A DNA stretch of 64,000 nt from Papaver somniferum (lineage: Eukaryota; Streptophyta; Magnoliopsida; Ranunculales; Papaveraceae). Shown here in pieces: positions 18,849 through 31,779 of this stretch. Under the pieces are notes generated by a model that was not told where the DNA came from, searched no databases, and saw only the letters and a list, made by a program, of their open reading frames with translations. Positions within the stretch are counted from its first letter, which is position 1, and every line of letters begins with the position of its first letter. The stretch is taken from the NCBI RefSeq assembly GCF_003573695.1, contig NC_039358.1, positions 229,785,560-229,849,559 of the forward strand, given 5' to 3'. The translations under genes and the position numbers were made by a program.

Positions 18849-20510
18849 TCACCTCGTAGAATCATATAACAGTAGCCGGAATAATTGTGGGTCATCTGGA
18901 TCAAAAAGTATTACCCACAAGAAGAGGAAACTGCAACATACCAAGAAGATACTGAACATACCCTTGCTTAAGACAACTACATCTAGTTGTGGTTCAGGTT
19001 CATGCTCTATAAAAGGGTCTAAATAAAAGGTTTTCATCGGTTGGATTTCCTCAAAGCTAAGATCCAGTTCAGGTATTAGAGTCTGGAAAAACTCAACTAA
19101 GAACTTAGAAGCACATAACATCAACCTGAATAATTGGGGATCCTCTAAGTCAATTAGATTTGACTCACAAAGTTGACCATAATAATGGTCATTCTTAATA
19201 AAATGTGTCGACCCTAATATCCTAAAGTAATTAGGTTTAGTCTCAAAACTTAATAACCGACACATCTGAAAATCATATGTTCCCACAATTAGAAGAAAAT
19301 TTTTTGGTGGGAAAACAAAGTCAATCTTGGTATCATAGTCTGGGTTAACCACATCAACCAGAGGATGGGTTTCTAGCAACTGAGCTTCTTTTTGGACATT
19401 ACTAGGTTCGGGAAAACGTGTATGGAGATAATCTTGTAAGATGGTTGAGGCACAAATGTCAAGTCCTACACGAGGGGACTTTCTAAGAGTTAAAGGTAAA
19501 ACACAGGGAGAATGATAATCACCCCCAAACTTAGAGTTTTGGGTGTCTCTAGATAGACTAACTACAATTTCTAGATCATCAGAATCCTGAAAATGGTCAA
19601 TTGCTTCTTTTAGGTTATACTCAGGTGATGCATCCTCACTCATATTTAATAGCTCTACGAGTTCATCTTCTTCGTGTAAGATTATTGTTTCTAAATCGCT
19701 AGACTCTAAAACATTATTATCAGAATAAACTCGTTCCTCTAAATCATTATCGGCTTTGTAAACATGAAATTCTACATCGTCTAAACCGAGGGTTTCTCTA
19801 GTCAAATCCTCGTCCTTTTGAATAGGTGAATAATTATTAAAATTATTTGGATTTGAATTATAAATAATATTATCATTGTAAATCTCAATTGGAGTAACCA
19901 TTTCCTGATCACTATTCCTACATAAGTATGATTCTCCATCAACACTATCCTCATCATAATAACATGAAAAAGATCGAACCTCATCAAAACAAGTAGTGCT
20001 ACCAATTCTAACCTCGTTATCTTGATTATGAAAATAACTATCTTCATTCTCAAGGGTATTATTGGATACACTATATTGGAAATTCAAGTAATTTCAAGCA
20101 ATTCTTTCGTTCGTCTCAGCTATCCGCTTGAGGTGGTCTTTTAAAGAAAGTTCACTCATTATTGTAGTTCTTTCGTCTATAATTATACTATTCGTCTCAG
20201 CTAACTTACGCGTCGACTCAGCTAACTTCCTGAGGGACTCTTCTAAAGGAGAAATAGGAACAAACGGATCATAAAAAGGACTACTTTTCAATAGTTTGAT
20301 TGTATCCTCTAGAGACGAAGAACTAGTAATATAATCTTCTTGATCGTAAGAATGATGCACGTGTGGATAGTAATTGGGCTCACCAGGGTATGACCCATAA
20401 CCTTCGAAAGGTTAGCATTCCCAACCACTATTCACACTATGGTCATAAAAAGAGTGATGTCCATATTGTTCAGTTGGATATTCATATTCATTGTGATGGC
20501 TATTATAATA
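18849..20510 (-). pseudogene. retroelement ORF of unknown function, internal copy 1
   Basis: One reading frame runs from about 20510 to 18849 and is interrupted by two stops: TAA after SVNSGWEC (near 20415) and TGA after ETNERIA (20094-20096). The first part (YGHHSFYDH..., SLEDTIKLLKSSPFYDP) and the heptad-like LAESTRKLAETN may form a coiled coil. The 412-residue second part is very acidic and Asn-rich, followed by FPPKNFLLIVGTYDF and a hydrophobic segment FSIFLVCCSFLFLWVILF near the C-terminus that looks membrane-spanning. There is no gag zinc knuckle, protease, reverse transcriptase or integrase. Comparable ORFs occur in non-autonomous gypsy derivatives, but I do not know a function. Both stops are also in copy 2, so they predate the duplication. 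Confidence 0.6.
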
Positions 20511-21562
20511 CCAGTTCGAGATCCTAACTTCAAGGGGATTCTAAACAAGCACAAAGAAGGCGGACTCGACCACAACAAGCCTATTTTATCTAGTAAACAA
20601 AAAGCATGATGGCTCCACTTAGATTGTTTCTATACCAGCTTCTAATCCTTCGAAAGGGAATTCGTTACAATTTAAGCAAACCCCTCTGGAATCAGTCCGA
20701 GTCAAAGTAAGTTGAATAGAGGCGAGGGAAGCTGCGTGGAGCTTTGATACCCAAGGCCTCACCGCATTACAAGGCGGCGCAGTCACGCATTCAACTAACA
20801 GAAACCATCATGAACTTTGAAGTATGCTTAAAAGAGTAACCAATATTTTTCGAATGACTTTCCTATTAAGCTCGTTACCCTATCGGTCTCGTTCTAGTCA
20901 GTATTTTAAGCTTAGGTTCGCGTAGGTTACGTGTTCCTAAGGCGGGCAAGAAGGAAACAGTCATGAAATCCGAGTCCTTATCTTGATTTTTCCAGGCCTT
21001 GCCCTTTACTAGAAAATTAAATCCGATTTCAGGTCCTCAACATATACGCATACAAAATCATCCAGTAAACCCGCTGACAGGGGATTCGTGGGTGTTTATA
21101 ATTCTTACCTCCCGTTCCAGACGGGGGATGAACTGTTGAAGTCGACTCGGGCCACAACTCCTATGTCATGTACGAACCCGAGGGGCCGAGGCGATATCGT
21201 AATCGCCGTCTTTCCCTGTGCAGTTTATATTTGAAACTACCCTTCCGTAGGGTTTAAAAAAAAATGTCCAATGTCCAAAAATAAAAGTCCAAAAACAAAA
21301 AAAAAAGGTCCAAAAATAAAAGATTACAAAAATATAACCCTAATTACAATTTCTAAAAAAAATAAAATAAAATAATATACAAAATCTTCTTCTTCACTCC
21401 TTTTGGATTTCTCTTTTCTTTCCTTTTTTTGCTTTGCCTTTCTTTTCAGCACTTTCTCCCCTTTTCTTTAGCTTAGCTCCAAATCTGAAAGCAAACAAAA
21501 ATACCAAAACGCGTAAAAAAGAACAAATAAAATAAAACCTAAAAACGAATTTATAAACAAAT
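20511..21562. other. untranslated leader of internal copy 1
   Basis: This minus-strand leader lies between the primer-binding site and the ORF. It contains A-rich runs near 21270-21370 and no recognised gene. The same sequence recurs at 26081-27134. Confidence 0.55.
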
Positions 21563-21579
21563 CCGTGTCGGCGGCGCCA
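21563..21579 (-). other. primer-binding site beside LTR2
   Basis: On the minus strand, five bases after the LTR (ATTTT) comes TGGCGCCGCCGACACGG. The first eight bases match the 3' end complement of tRNA-Asp used by Athila-type elements (TGGCGCCG); the rest diverges. The equivalent site beside LTR3 is 27135-27151 (TGGCGCCGCAGACACGG). Confidence 0.6.
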
Positions 21580-21584
21580 AAAAT

Positions 21585-23278
21585 TGATCGTATTTTTCAA
21601 TGATGTTGTAGTAATATGATTCGTTCACTCAGATTTGTTGAGAATTTGTTTTAAGACTTAATAAAGAAAATAAGGAAAAATATATATACACAATTTGTCA
21701 CAAGATGAAGAGACGCTGAGACGCGGGATTCCACTACTTTTCATATTGTTATGGTTCAGTCATTACCTCTAGACAATATAGCTCAAACAAAAGAAGTTGT
21801 GACTCTACTTCTTTGACAAAAATAGATTTCGTAAAATATTATTTGTAAGTTAAAAGCATGACACATCTAAAGTATTTAAAACTAAGCATGCAGCATCTAA
21901 CAAAATAACAAATAATTAATAGAAATCATAAAGCAATTAAATCTATGCAAAAAGTCAATAAAAGAATTAATTCATTTACCACAATCATGAAAAGTTGCTT
22001 CCTCCGTTGTCCCAGTGATAGGGTTTAGCTCATCATTTTGTTGGAAACACGCTCAAAAATCATTATTATTGCTCAAAGGGTGTTTACAAATGATGAAAAG
22101 GGAGAAATAATTCAAAACCGGGTTTTTAACAATTATATTTGTTACAAACCAAAGAACGATACAGAGGATGTGTCACTGTTACTGTTGCTCTAATACCCAC
22201 GATTCTGTGTCGCAAACTCTGTAGCAAATAAGTCTGCCTTGCTTGTGTCGTTGTCACTGTAGCATGAACGACAGTTTTTAACGACTGTCTTTATCAGTCT
22301 GTTCTTCGTGTTCTTCAGTATTTTTCTGCTGCTGCTGCTGCAGATTTCTCTGCAGCTTGATTTTTCGACTCTGTGCTACTCTATTCTATCCCCTGACTCT
22401 CCATCCTCTCTCTGATGTCATTTGCTCTCTTTAAACTCGGCAGGCCCATGAAATCTTCGAGAATATCTTCAATTAATTCATTATTCTTCACGACAGTAAC
22501 ATGAGAATAATTTCCCTGTTTAGGTTCTTTACGCGTCTGCTGGCCATAGAACTCTCCTTATTTAAATCTTACACGCTCTAAACACGTTTCCAATTCAAGT
22601 GGAACACCTAACAACTCGTGCCATCCTCGGTTGAACTCGGGAAAGAAGAAGGAAAACCCGAGACTCTCTGTTTCTTCAAACTCAACGTTCTAACCAAACA
22701 CAATCGATTCCAACACACGTATCATCCCTGTTAAGTCGTAACAGGATAATCACACCCCAATCCAATGAAAAACTCCGACCAAAGCCTTCCCAAATCACTT
22801 CCAGCAATTCCGATAATAACACCCAATACTTGCCCCGTGTCACTCAAATCAGTGATTCCAGCCAATTCTGTTTGAAACAAACTCCATTAGCATCCCTGTT
22901 GAGCCCATTGGAACAAGCCAAATCAATTTCAGGGTTTAAGTTTCATTAAAACCGATCCAAAAAGCAAACCCTAATTCTGCCAGAAGAGAACCAATTTTCC
23001 CGCCAAAGCACAGTATTTGAATTCTTGAAGATGACCTCCCCTTATCCTATGATGGGGTGCCATTAGTACTGCCCTGGAAATGGTATGCCCCTTAGTAATT
23101 GAGGTGCCCCTTAGTAATTCTTCCGGGGTCCAAATAACACTTTTTGAGCAACTTTTCTACACAAGTGTATTTCTCCAAAAACACCTACACAAACATAAAA
23201 ACTCCATAATAAGTACAAAATCAAGCACTAACAATAGAGACACTGAGGACAATTCGGACACAAAAAATGTGTCTATCA
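21585..23278 (-). repeat. LTR2 (middle), mosaic of LTR3 and LTR1
   Basis: 1694 bp. Left of 22568 it agrees with LTR3 at sites that differ from LTR1: CCCCTGACTCTCC against CCCCTAAATCTCC, CACGACAGTAAC against CACGATAATAAC, AAATCTTACACG against AAATATTACACG. Right of 22629 it agrees with LTR1 and not LTR3: ATCCTCGGTTG against ATCCTCAGTTG, CACACGTATCATCCC against CACATGTACCATCCC, GCCCCGTGTCACT against GCCCTGTATCACT, GTTGAGCCCATT against GTTGATCCCATT. A single crossover lies between these sites. Confidence 0.9.
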
Positions 23279-24418
23279 AATACCCCCAAACTTATTATTT
23301 GCTAGTTCTCGAGCAACTTTATTCTAGAAAAGAAAATTCAAACTCAGTAGGTGGCCCTAGTGACCGAGTTATAGTCTCGGGAGGGTTTACCAGAGGTGTA
23401 CCCACAAAACCTTTACTCCAGACCCTACCTATCTATGCAGAACCTTGGAAGGCACTAAAGAATCTCCTTGGTTGGCATACCTATTGACTACAGAAGGAAG
23501 TACCCAGATGCGAAATTCCAATTGATGTACACGAGTTTGCACTCAAGCATACTAAAATTCATATAAAGTGACAGAGCTCTACTCAGATAGTTTCTCTACA
23601 TCATAACCGAAGTCAACCAATCACATGGAAAGATTAAGAAGATGGATAAAGAGAAAAGATAGATGGTTTAAAGTGAACAGTGTTTCCCATATCTGTCTGA
23701 AGGCCTCTGCCAAGATGGACCTATCCTAATGGACTGAGATACTGGTCTGACTAATATCAACACAACTGGCATATACAAGGGGACCAGTGGTCGATAAACC
23801 TAACTCTAGGTCAACACAACTGGCATATACAAGGGCACAAGTGGTCGACTTTATTGAATTTATTCCGGTTGGTCTGATGGTCTGGTCTGGTCTTTTTTTT
23901 TTTTTTGGTATCTCAATCACCCTATTTCACCCTAGCAATGGTAACAACTTGAATCGTCTGCCCCACGAAATCACTTAAAAAAATAAAAAACAGAAGGATT
24001 AGGATTCAACGAGATATGGCGAAACTACCATGTTTTTTTTTTAATTCTAACACCTGAGCTCTATGCTTTTATGAATAGACTCTTTAGATGTTTCCATCTA
24101 ATCAGATTGGTTCCTCAGCTCCTACAACCAAGATGTTTCCATCCACTTAGATAGGTTAGTGCTATCCTTAATTGGCATAAATTTCTAGGCTCTGGAGTTT
24201 ATTTATACTGCAACTAAAAAGTTTCTCCCATACCCCCAAACTTAAATCTAACATTGTCCTCAATGTTCTAAAGATAAAATTAAAAGCATGAACAAGGAGA
24301 AACTGTTACCACTTGAAGGAAAAGAGTTAAGGAAAGATATTACCGTGTTGCATGAGCATGGGTTACCTCCCAAGAAGCGCTAAGTTTAAAGTCTTCAGCC
24401 AGACATTGGAAGAATTAG

Positions 24419-26080
24419 TCACCTCGTAGAATCATATAACAGTAGCCGAAATAATTGTGGGTCATCTGGATCAAAAAGTATTACCCACAAGAAGAGGAAA
24501 CTGCAACATACCAAGAAGATACTGAACATACCCTTGCTTAAGACAACTACATCTAGTTGTGGTTCAGGTTCATGCTCTATAAAAGGGTCTAAATAAAAGG
24601 TTTTCATCGGTTGGATTTCCTCAAAGCTAAGATCCAGTTCAGGTATTAGAGTCTGGAAAAACTCAACTAAGAACTTAGAAGCACATAACATCAACCTGAA
24701 TAATTGGGGATCCTCTAAGTCAATTAGATTTGACTCACAAAGTTGACCATAATAATGGTCATTCTTAATAAAATGTGTCGACCCTAATATCCTAAAGTAA
24801 TTAGGTTTAGTCTCAAAACTTAATAACCGACACATCTGAAAATCATATGTTCCCACAATTAGAAGAAAATTTTTTGGTGGGAAAACAAAGTCAATCTTGG
24901 TATCATAGTCTGGGTTAACCACATCAACCAGAGGATGGGTTTCTAGCAACTGAGCTTCTTTTTAGACATTACTAGGTTCGGGAAAACGTGTATGGAGATA
25001 ATCTTGTAAGATGGTTGAGGCACAAATGTCAAGTCCTACACGAGGGGACTTTCTAAGAGTTAAAGGTAAAACACAGGGAGAATGATAATCACCCCCAAAC
25101 TTAGAGTTTTGGGTGTCTCTAGATAGACTAACTACAATTTCTAGATCATCAGAATCCTGAAAATGGTCAATTGCTTCTTTTAGGTTATACTCAGGTGATG
25201 CATCCTCACTCATATTTAATAGCTCTACGAGTTCATCTTCTTCGTGTAAGATTATTGTTTCTAAATCGCTAGACTCTAAAACATTATTATCAGAATAAAC
25301 TCGTTCCTCTAAATCATTATCGGCTTTGTAAACATGAAATTCTACATCGTCTAAACCGAGGGTTTCTCTAGTCAAATCCTCGTCCTTTTGAATAGGTGAA
25401 TAATTATTAAAATTATTTGGATTTGAATTATAAATAATATTATCATTGTAAATCTCAATTGGAGTAACCATTTCCTGATCACTATTCCTACATAAGTATG
25501 ATTCTCCATCAACACTATCCTCATCATAATAACATGAAAAAGATCGAACCTCATCAAAACAAGTAGTGCTACCAATTCTAACCTCGTTATCTTGATTATG
25601 AAAATAACTATCTTCATTCTCAAGGGTATTATTGGATACACTATATTGGAAATTCAAGTAATTTCAAGCAATTCTTTCGTTCGTCTCAGCTATCCGCTTG
25701 AGGTGGTCTTTTAAAGAAAGTTCACTCATTATTGTAGTTCTTTCGTCTATAATTATACTATTCGTCTCAGCTAACTTACGCGTCGACTCAGCTAACTTCC
25801 TGAGGGACTCTTCTAAAGGAGAAATAGGAACAGACGGATCATAAAAAGGACTACTTTTCAATAGTTTGATTGTATCCTCTAGAGACGAAGAACTAGTACT
25901 ATAATCTTCTTGCTCGTAAGAATGATGCACGTGTGGATAGTAATTGGGCTCACCAGGGTATGACCCACAACCTTCGAAAGGTTAGCATTCCCAACCACTA
26001 TTCACACTATGGTCATAAAAAGAGTGATGTCCATATTGTTCAGTTGGATATTCATATTCATTGTGATGGCTATTATAATA
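24419..26080 (-). pseudogene. retroelement ORF of unknown function, internal copy 2
   Basis: This is nearly identical to the frame at 18849-20510 and shares its two stops (the TGA after ETNERIA is at 25664-25666). It has one further stop: AATGTCTAA at about 24962 where copy 1 reads AATGTCCAA (Gln to stop, a C-to-T change). A few missense differences occur in the N-terminal part (for example SSPFYDPSVPIS against SSPFYDPFVPIS). The same acidic region and the hydrophobic FLVCCSFLFLWVILF segment are present. Not functional as a single protein. Confidence 0.6.
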
Positions 26081-27134
26081 CCAGTTCGAGATCCTAACTT
26101 CAAGGGGATTCTAAACAAGCACAAAGAAGGCGGACTCGACCACAACAAGCCTATTTTATCTAGTAAACAAAAAGCATGATGGCTCCACTTAGATTGTTTC
26201 TATACCAGCTTCTAATCCTTCGAAAGGGAATTCGTTACAATTTAAGCAAACCCCTCTGGAATCAGTCCGAGTCAAAGTAAGTTGAATAGAGGCGAGGGAA
26301 GCTGCGTGGAGCTTTGATACCCAAGGCCTCACCGCATTACAAGGCGGCGCAGTCACGCATTCAACTAACAGAAACCATCATGAACTTTGAAGTATGCTTA
26401 AAAGAGTAACCAATATTTTTCGAATGACTTTCCTATTAAGCTCGTTACCCTATCGGTCTCGTTCTAGTCAGTATTTTAAGCTTAGGTTCGCGTAGGTTAC
26501 GTGTTCCTAAGGCGGGAAAGAAGGAAACAGTCATGAAATCCGAGTCCTTATCTTGATTTTTCCAGGCCTTGCCCTTTACTAGAAAATTAAATCCGATTTC
26601 AGGTCCTCAACATATACGCATACAAAATCATCCAGTAAACCCGCTGACAGGGGATTCGTGGGTGTTTATAATTCTTACCTCCCGTTCCAGACGGGGGATG
26701 AACTGTTGAAGTCGACTCGGGCCACAACTTCTATGTCATGTACGAACCCGAGGGGCCGAGGCGATATCGTAATCGCCGTCTTTCCCTGTGCAGTTTATAT
26801 TTGAAACTACCCTTCCGTAGGGTTTAAAAAAAAAAATGTCCATTGTCCAAAAATAAAAGTCCAAAAAGAAAAAAAAAGGTCCAAAAATAAAAGATTACAA
26901 AAATATAACCCTAATTACAATTTCTAAAAAAAATAAAATAAAATAATATACAAAATCTTCTTCTTCACTCCTTTTGGATTTCTCTTTTCTTTCCTTTTTT
27001 TGCTTTGCCTTTCTTTTCAGCACTTTCTCCCCTTTTCTTTAGCTTAGCTCCAAATCTGAAAGCAAACAAAAATACCAAAACGCGTAAAAAAAGAACAAAT
27101 AAAATAAAACCTAAAAACGAATTTATAAACAAAT
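26081..27134. other. untranslated leader of internal copy 2
   Basis: Copy of 20511-21562 with only scattered differences (for example GCGGGAAAG against GCGGGCAAG, and variable A-runs). No gene seen. Confidence 0.55.
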
Positions 27135-27156
27135 CCGTGTCTGCGGCGCCAAAAAT

Positions 27157-28849
27157 TGATCGTATTTTTCAATGATGTTGTAGTAATATGATTCGTTCAC
27201 TCAGATTTGTTGAGAATTTGTTTTAAGACTTAATAAAGAAAATAAGGAAAAATATATATACACAATTTGTCACAAGATGAAGAGACGCTGAGACGCGGGA
27301 TTCCACTACTTTTCATATTGTTATGGTTCAGTCATTAACTCTAGACAATATAGCTCAAACAAAAGAAGTTGTGACTCTACTTCTTTGACAAAAATAGATT
27401 TCGTAAAATATTATTTGTAAGTTAAAAGCATGACACATCTAAAGTATTTAAAACTAAGCATGCAGCATCTAACAAAATAACAAATAATTAATAGAAATCA
27501 TAAAGCAATTAAATCTATGCAAAAAGTCAATAAAAGAATTAATTCATTTACCACAATCATGAAAAGTTGCTTCCTCCGTTGTCCCAGTGATAGGGTTTAG
27601 CTCATCATTTTGTTGGAAATACGCTCAAAAATCATTATTATTGCTCAAAGGGTGTTTACAAATGATGAAAAGGGAGAAATAATTCAAAACCGGGTTTGTA
27701 ACAATTATATTTGTTACAAACCAAAGAACGATACAGAGGATGTGTCACTGTTACTGTTGCTCTAATACCCACGATTCTGTGTCGCAAACTCTGTAGCAAA
27801 TAAGTCTGCCTTGCTTGTGTCGTTGTCACTGTAGCATGAACGACAGTTTTTAACGACTGTCTTTATCAGTCTGTTCTTCGTGTTCTTCAGTATTTTTCTG
27901 CTGCTGCTGCTGCAGATTTCTCTGCAGCTTGATTTTTCGACTCTGTGCTACTCTATTCTATCCCCTGACTCTCCATCCTCTCTCTGATGTCATTTGCTCT
28001 CTTTAAACTCGGCAGGCCCATGAAATCTTCGAGAATATCTTCAATTAATTCATTATTCTTCACGACAGTAACATGAGAATAATTTCCCTGTTTAGGTTCT
28101 TTACGCGTCTGCTGGCCATAGAACTCTCCTTATTTAAATCTTACACGCTCTAAACACGTTTCCAATTCAAGTGGAACACCTAACAACTCGTGCCATCCTC
28201 AGTTGAACTCGGGAAAGAAGAAGAAAAACCCGAGACTCTCTGTTTCTTCAAACTCAACGTTCTAACCAAACACAATTGATTCCAACACATGTACCATCCC
28301 TATTAAGTCGTAACAGGATAATCACACCCAATCCAATGAAAAACTTCGACCAAAGCCTTCCCAAATCACTTCCAGCAATTCTGATAATAACACCCAATAC
28401 TTGCCCTGTATCACTCAAATCAGTGATTCCATCCAATTCTGTTTGAAACGAACTCCATTAGCATCCCTGTTGATCCCATTGGAACAACCCAAATCAATTT
28501 CAGGGTTTAAGTCTCATTAAAACCGATCCAAAAAGCAAACCCTAATTCTGCCAGAAGAGAACCAGTTTTCCCGCCAAAGCACATTATTTGAATTCTTGAA
28601 GATGACCTCCCCTTATCCTCTGATGGGGTGCCATTAGTACTGCCCTCGAAATGGGATGCCCCTTAGTAATTGAGGTGCCCTTATTAATTCTTCCGGGGTC
28701 CAAATAGCACTTTTTGAGCAACTTTTCTACACAAGTGTATTTTCTCCAAAAACACCTACACAAACATAAAAACACCATAATAAGTACAAAATCAAGCACT
28801 AACAATAGAGACAGTGAGGACAATTCGGACACAAAAAATGTGTCTATCA
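27157..28849 (-). repeat. LTR3 (right, 5' LTR) of the tandem retroelement
   Basis: 1693 bp, beginning TGATCG and ending TATCA. It is followed by the target duplication TCAAC and then by CACTA-like subterminal sequence. Being the 5' LTR in element orientation, it would hold the promoter; no convincing TATA box was found on the minus strand. Confidence 0.85.
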
Positions 28850-29345
28850 TCAACTATGAAAATTTGGAAAAAATCATAAAACCGACATAGATGTTAGAAA
28901 AACGATTATGCCGGTACCTTCCAATTTCTATACAAGAACATGAAATTTTTAATCTTCTAGTTCAGGTATGGTTTTATAAAACATTTCATTGCCGGTATGA
29001 GGAACCGGCAATGAACTATAATTTCCGTGCATGCCGGAACGAGTACCGGCGTTGTTGAACCTAAGCTTTTCTATGCCGGCAGCAGTCGTAAATAAATCTT
29101 GCAAAAATAACATTTCACTAGAAATCTAAACAGGTTCAACATAAAGCAAACACTAGAAATCTAAACATGTTCAACATAAACCAAACAACTGGATTCTTCT
29201 TAAATGTTCTTAATCCAGGTAACATAAACTAAAAGCAAGACAAACAACTAAAGAGTTAACCATGAGGTACAAACGAAAACAAGTTTGTAATTGTTCAAGA
29301 CGTAACAACCACCATCCAGAAAAAGAAACACAACTAAATAGTTAA

Positions 29346-31640
29346 TCACTTGGTATTTTGCTTCTTTTGTGCCGGTTTCTTCTTAATTTCCCCGAACCAA
29401 TCTCTTGCACTAGGGTCGGTTTCTTCAGTTTTATCAAGCTTCTCCACGACTTCCTCCACTTCTTCATTGGATAGCCCCTCTCCTTCATCGTACTTGCAAC
29501 ATAACGGCTTCCTCAACTTGACAAGCCGACGCCGCTAGTTTCATACATACAACACATAATTAGTATATATATGCTAATATAAGATTATGTGTACGTTAAA
29601 CGACTAAGTAATTAACAATACTTACTAGCAATCCAACGGTCTTATTAAGTTGGGAGATCGTAGGTGGTGCCTGTGCGGGAGTTGGAACAGGAGGGTGTTT
29701 CCGGGGTGGAACTTGGACGTCATCCGAGCGGACGACAAAAGGACGTGACCATTGCAGGTAATCTTCCATGTAGTCGGCATCAACCTCATCACCGTTTTCC
29801 GCAATCTCCCACTTATCCCACTGACTAATATCTACCAAACGACGTGGTTCCCTATCCCTCCAATCTGTTGGATCCAGTTTTGGATCATACTCTACATGCA
29901 ACCGATTAGGAGTTGAAAAGCACCGAGAAAGTTCAAAAACAAAACGTTGAAAAGAGTCCTTCTCGAAATGTGATAATTTCTTATATCCAAGTTGGCACAT
30001 CACATTTGTAGGATTGGCCATAACGTATCCTTTTGGGTGGAACAACGACCCATGGTAGAATGCAACGTTACCAAACCTCAAAACTTGGTGGTTTCCTCTA
30101 ACCTCCTTGTAAGGGTCGAACACAACATCTTTGGTACTCATCGCGCCTAAAGCAAATCTCATATCGATCAGCCGACCCATGTTACCGGGCTTCGGAGTAT
30201 TGTTGAACTCGTATCTCTTAGCTATAGGCGTATCGGGTTCGGAAGGTCTTTGATCTTCAAGGAGGTCCAGTCCTTGAACAAGGTTTGGAAGTGTTCATAA
30301 GCCCACACCTATTCCAAGGTGAAGCAATAAGTTTTGTTTCCAAGTTCACGATAAGGATACATGTGAACAATATACATAATAACATAAGTTTAAAAACAAA
30401 ATTACCTGCAGTAGAGTGAAATTCCTGACAAATTGGTTGGTTTTAGCCTTAGAGGCCCTTCTCATCTCCGTCATCAAATGTGCCATTAACGCGGTGCCCC
30501 AAGAATACCTATAGACATCTTCCAACGGAACCAAGTACTGAAGGTAGTTCACACTAACCATGTTGCCATTAGTGTCAGGGAAAACCGTAGTGCCCAAGAT
30601 GTATAACAGGTATGCAGCGGCAGTATAACGAATTTGTTTAGGGTCCCATCCATCCTCCAAACTTCTTTGCTTTGTGTTTTCAAACTTCTTCTTAAGCAGC
30701 GTCAACTTGATTGTCTTTGTCTTACCAGACGTGGATTCATAAAAGCTCTCCACAGAAGTTTTGTAGTCCCAACCAAACAACTTGTTAGTCAGAGCGTGCA
30801 ACTTCGACCATTCTAGGTCCAGAGACTCAACTCCTTATGCAATTGATTTTCCGATAATACTCAAGCCTAGAATGTTCTAAGCATCTTCAGGGATGAAGGT
30901 CATCTCCCCAAAAGGGAAGTGCATGGTATCGGTTTCACCATGATACCTTTCGACGAAGCAATTGACAGTCACGGAATCAGGCTTCACATAATTTTCAACC
31001 AAAGTATATAGACCAGAATCCATTACTGTTTGTTGGACCTCTTCACATTCCTCGGACAATTTCCAACAATCCGCGGCTTGGTTTCGTCAAACACGCACAA
31101 CCTTCTCATGATCCTACAATTAGGAGACAATACAATTAAGATATTTTACATAAATAGACAACAATACATATGCACAAGATAAAAAATGCTTACATAGGTT
31201 TGATAGATAGTACGAGCCTACAAGTGCTTGTATCCAAATAGTGTTTTCGGTTCCGGAGCTTCACCCCAAATTCTACCACGTTCAAGGTCAGGTATCATGT
31301 CATTAATATGAGGAAGGTGGGAACCTTTAACTTTCACTTTTCCTTTTCCCTTCTTGCCATTGCCTTGTGTTGGTTGTTGACTTGGCCCACCTACTCCGCT
31401 TTGGCTTGCTAATTGACTTGGAGGAACCACATTATCTTCATCCTCACTTTCCTCTTCATCTTGCTCATATTGATCATCGTGCTCATGGATTACAACTCGA
31501 CTACGGTCACCACCACTCTCCCAAATTATCCCTCTTGTCTCAGCCCCCAAACGCTTTTTGCGACCTTCATCTTTCCCTCGAGGAGGGAGAGATTGAGGAG
31601 TATCAAGACCGTCCTTCCTTATTCTCTTAGGACCGCATCT
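29346..31640 (-). pseudogene. plant mobile domain (PMD) gene, broken
   Basis: Exons on the minus strand with good splice sites: about 31640-31194, 31113-30406, 30308-29626 and 29534-29346. The middle exons carry the PMD hallmark order: CFVERYHGETDTMHFPFGEM, then NILGLSIIGKSIA, AAYLLYILGTTVFPD, YSWGTALMAHLMTEMRRASK and VWAYEHF. The N-terminal exon is basic and Gly/Ser-rich (KGKGKVKVKGSHLP). The last exon ends with acidic then Lys-rich residues (KKKPAQKKQNTK). Defects: in-frame stops at 31218 (TAG), near 31085 (TGA), 30877-30879 (TAG) and 30838-30840 (TAA), and a one-base shift near 30290 before LVQGLDLLEDQ. PMD proteins are shared by MULE, gypsy and host genes (the MAIL1 family). This copy sits inside the CACTA-like element and is non-functional. 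The true start was not identified. Confidence 0.75.
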
Positions 31641-31779
31641 TTAGTTTTTCTTTTTCTAGCTTCCTTGGCTTTTGACCTATATCATAAGCACACGAAATGA
31701 ATGTGAGACAACTCACTTTCAGTTTTTGTACCAGCATTGACTTACTTAAACTAACCATGTTGGTTAAATGTTCCGGCAG

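Larger units (their letters stand above)
16323..28849 (-). mobile_element. tandem LTR retroelement: three LTRs, two internal regions, non-autonomous
   Basis: Structure from left to right: LTR1 (16323-17766), internal 1 (17767-21584), LTR2 (21585-23278), internal 2 (23279-27156), LTR3 (27157-28849). LTRs begin TGATCGTATTTTTC and end GTGTCTATCA. The whole block is flanked by the 5-bp duplication TCAAC (16318-16322 and 28850-28854), so it behaves as one insertion. Orientation is minus: the primer-binding site (TGGCGCCG) follows LTR2 and LTR3, and the polypurine tract AGTTTGGGGGTATT precedes LTR1 and LTR2. Internal regions carry one broken ORF and no reverse transcriptase or integrase, as in large non-autonomous derivatives. 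The shared PBS start and polypurine motif with the element at 51315-58268 suggest Athila-like ancestry. Internal 1 has a 60-bp deletion near 17821 relative to internal 2. Confidence 0.9.
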
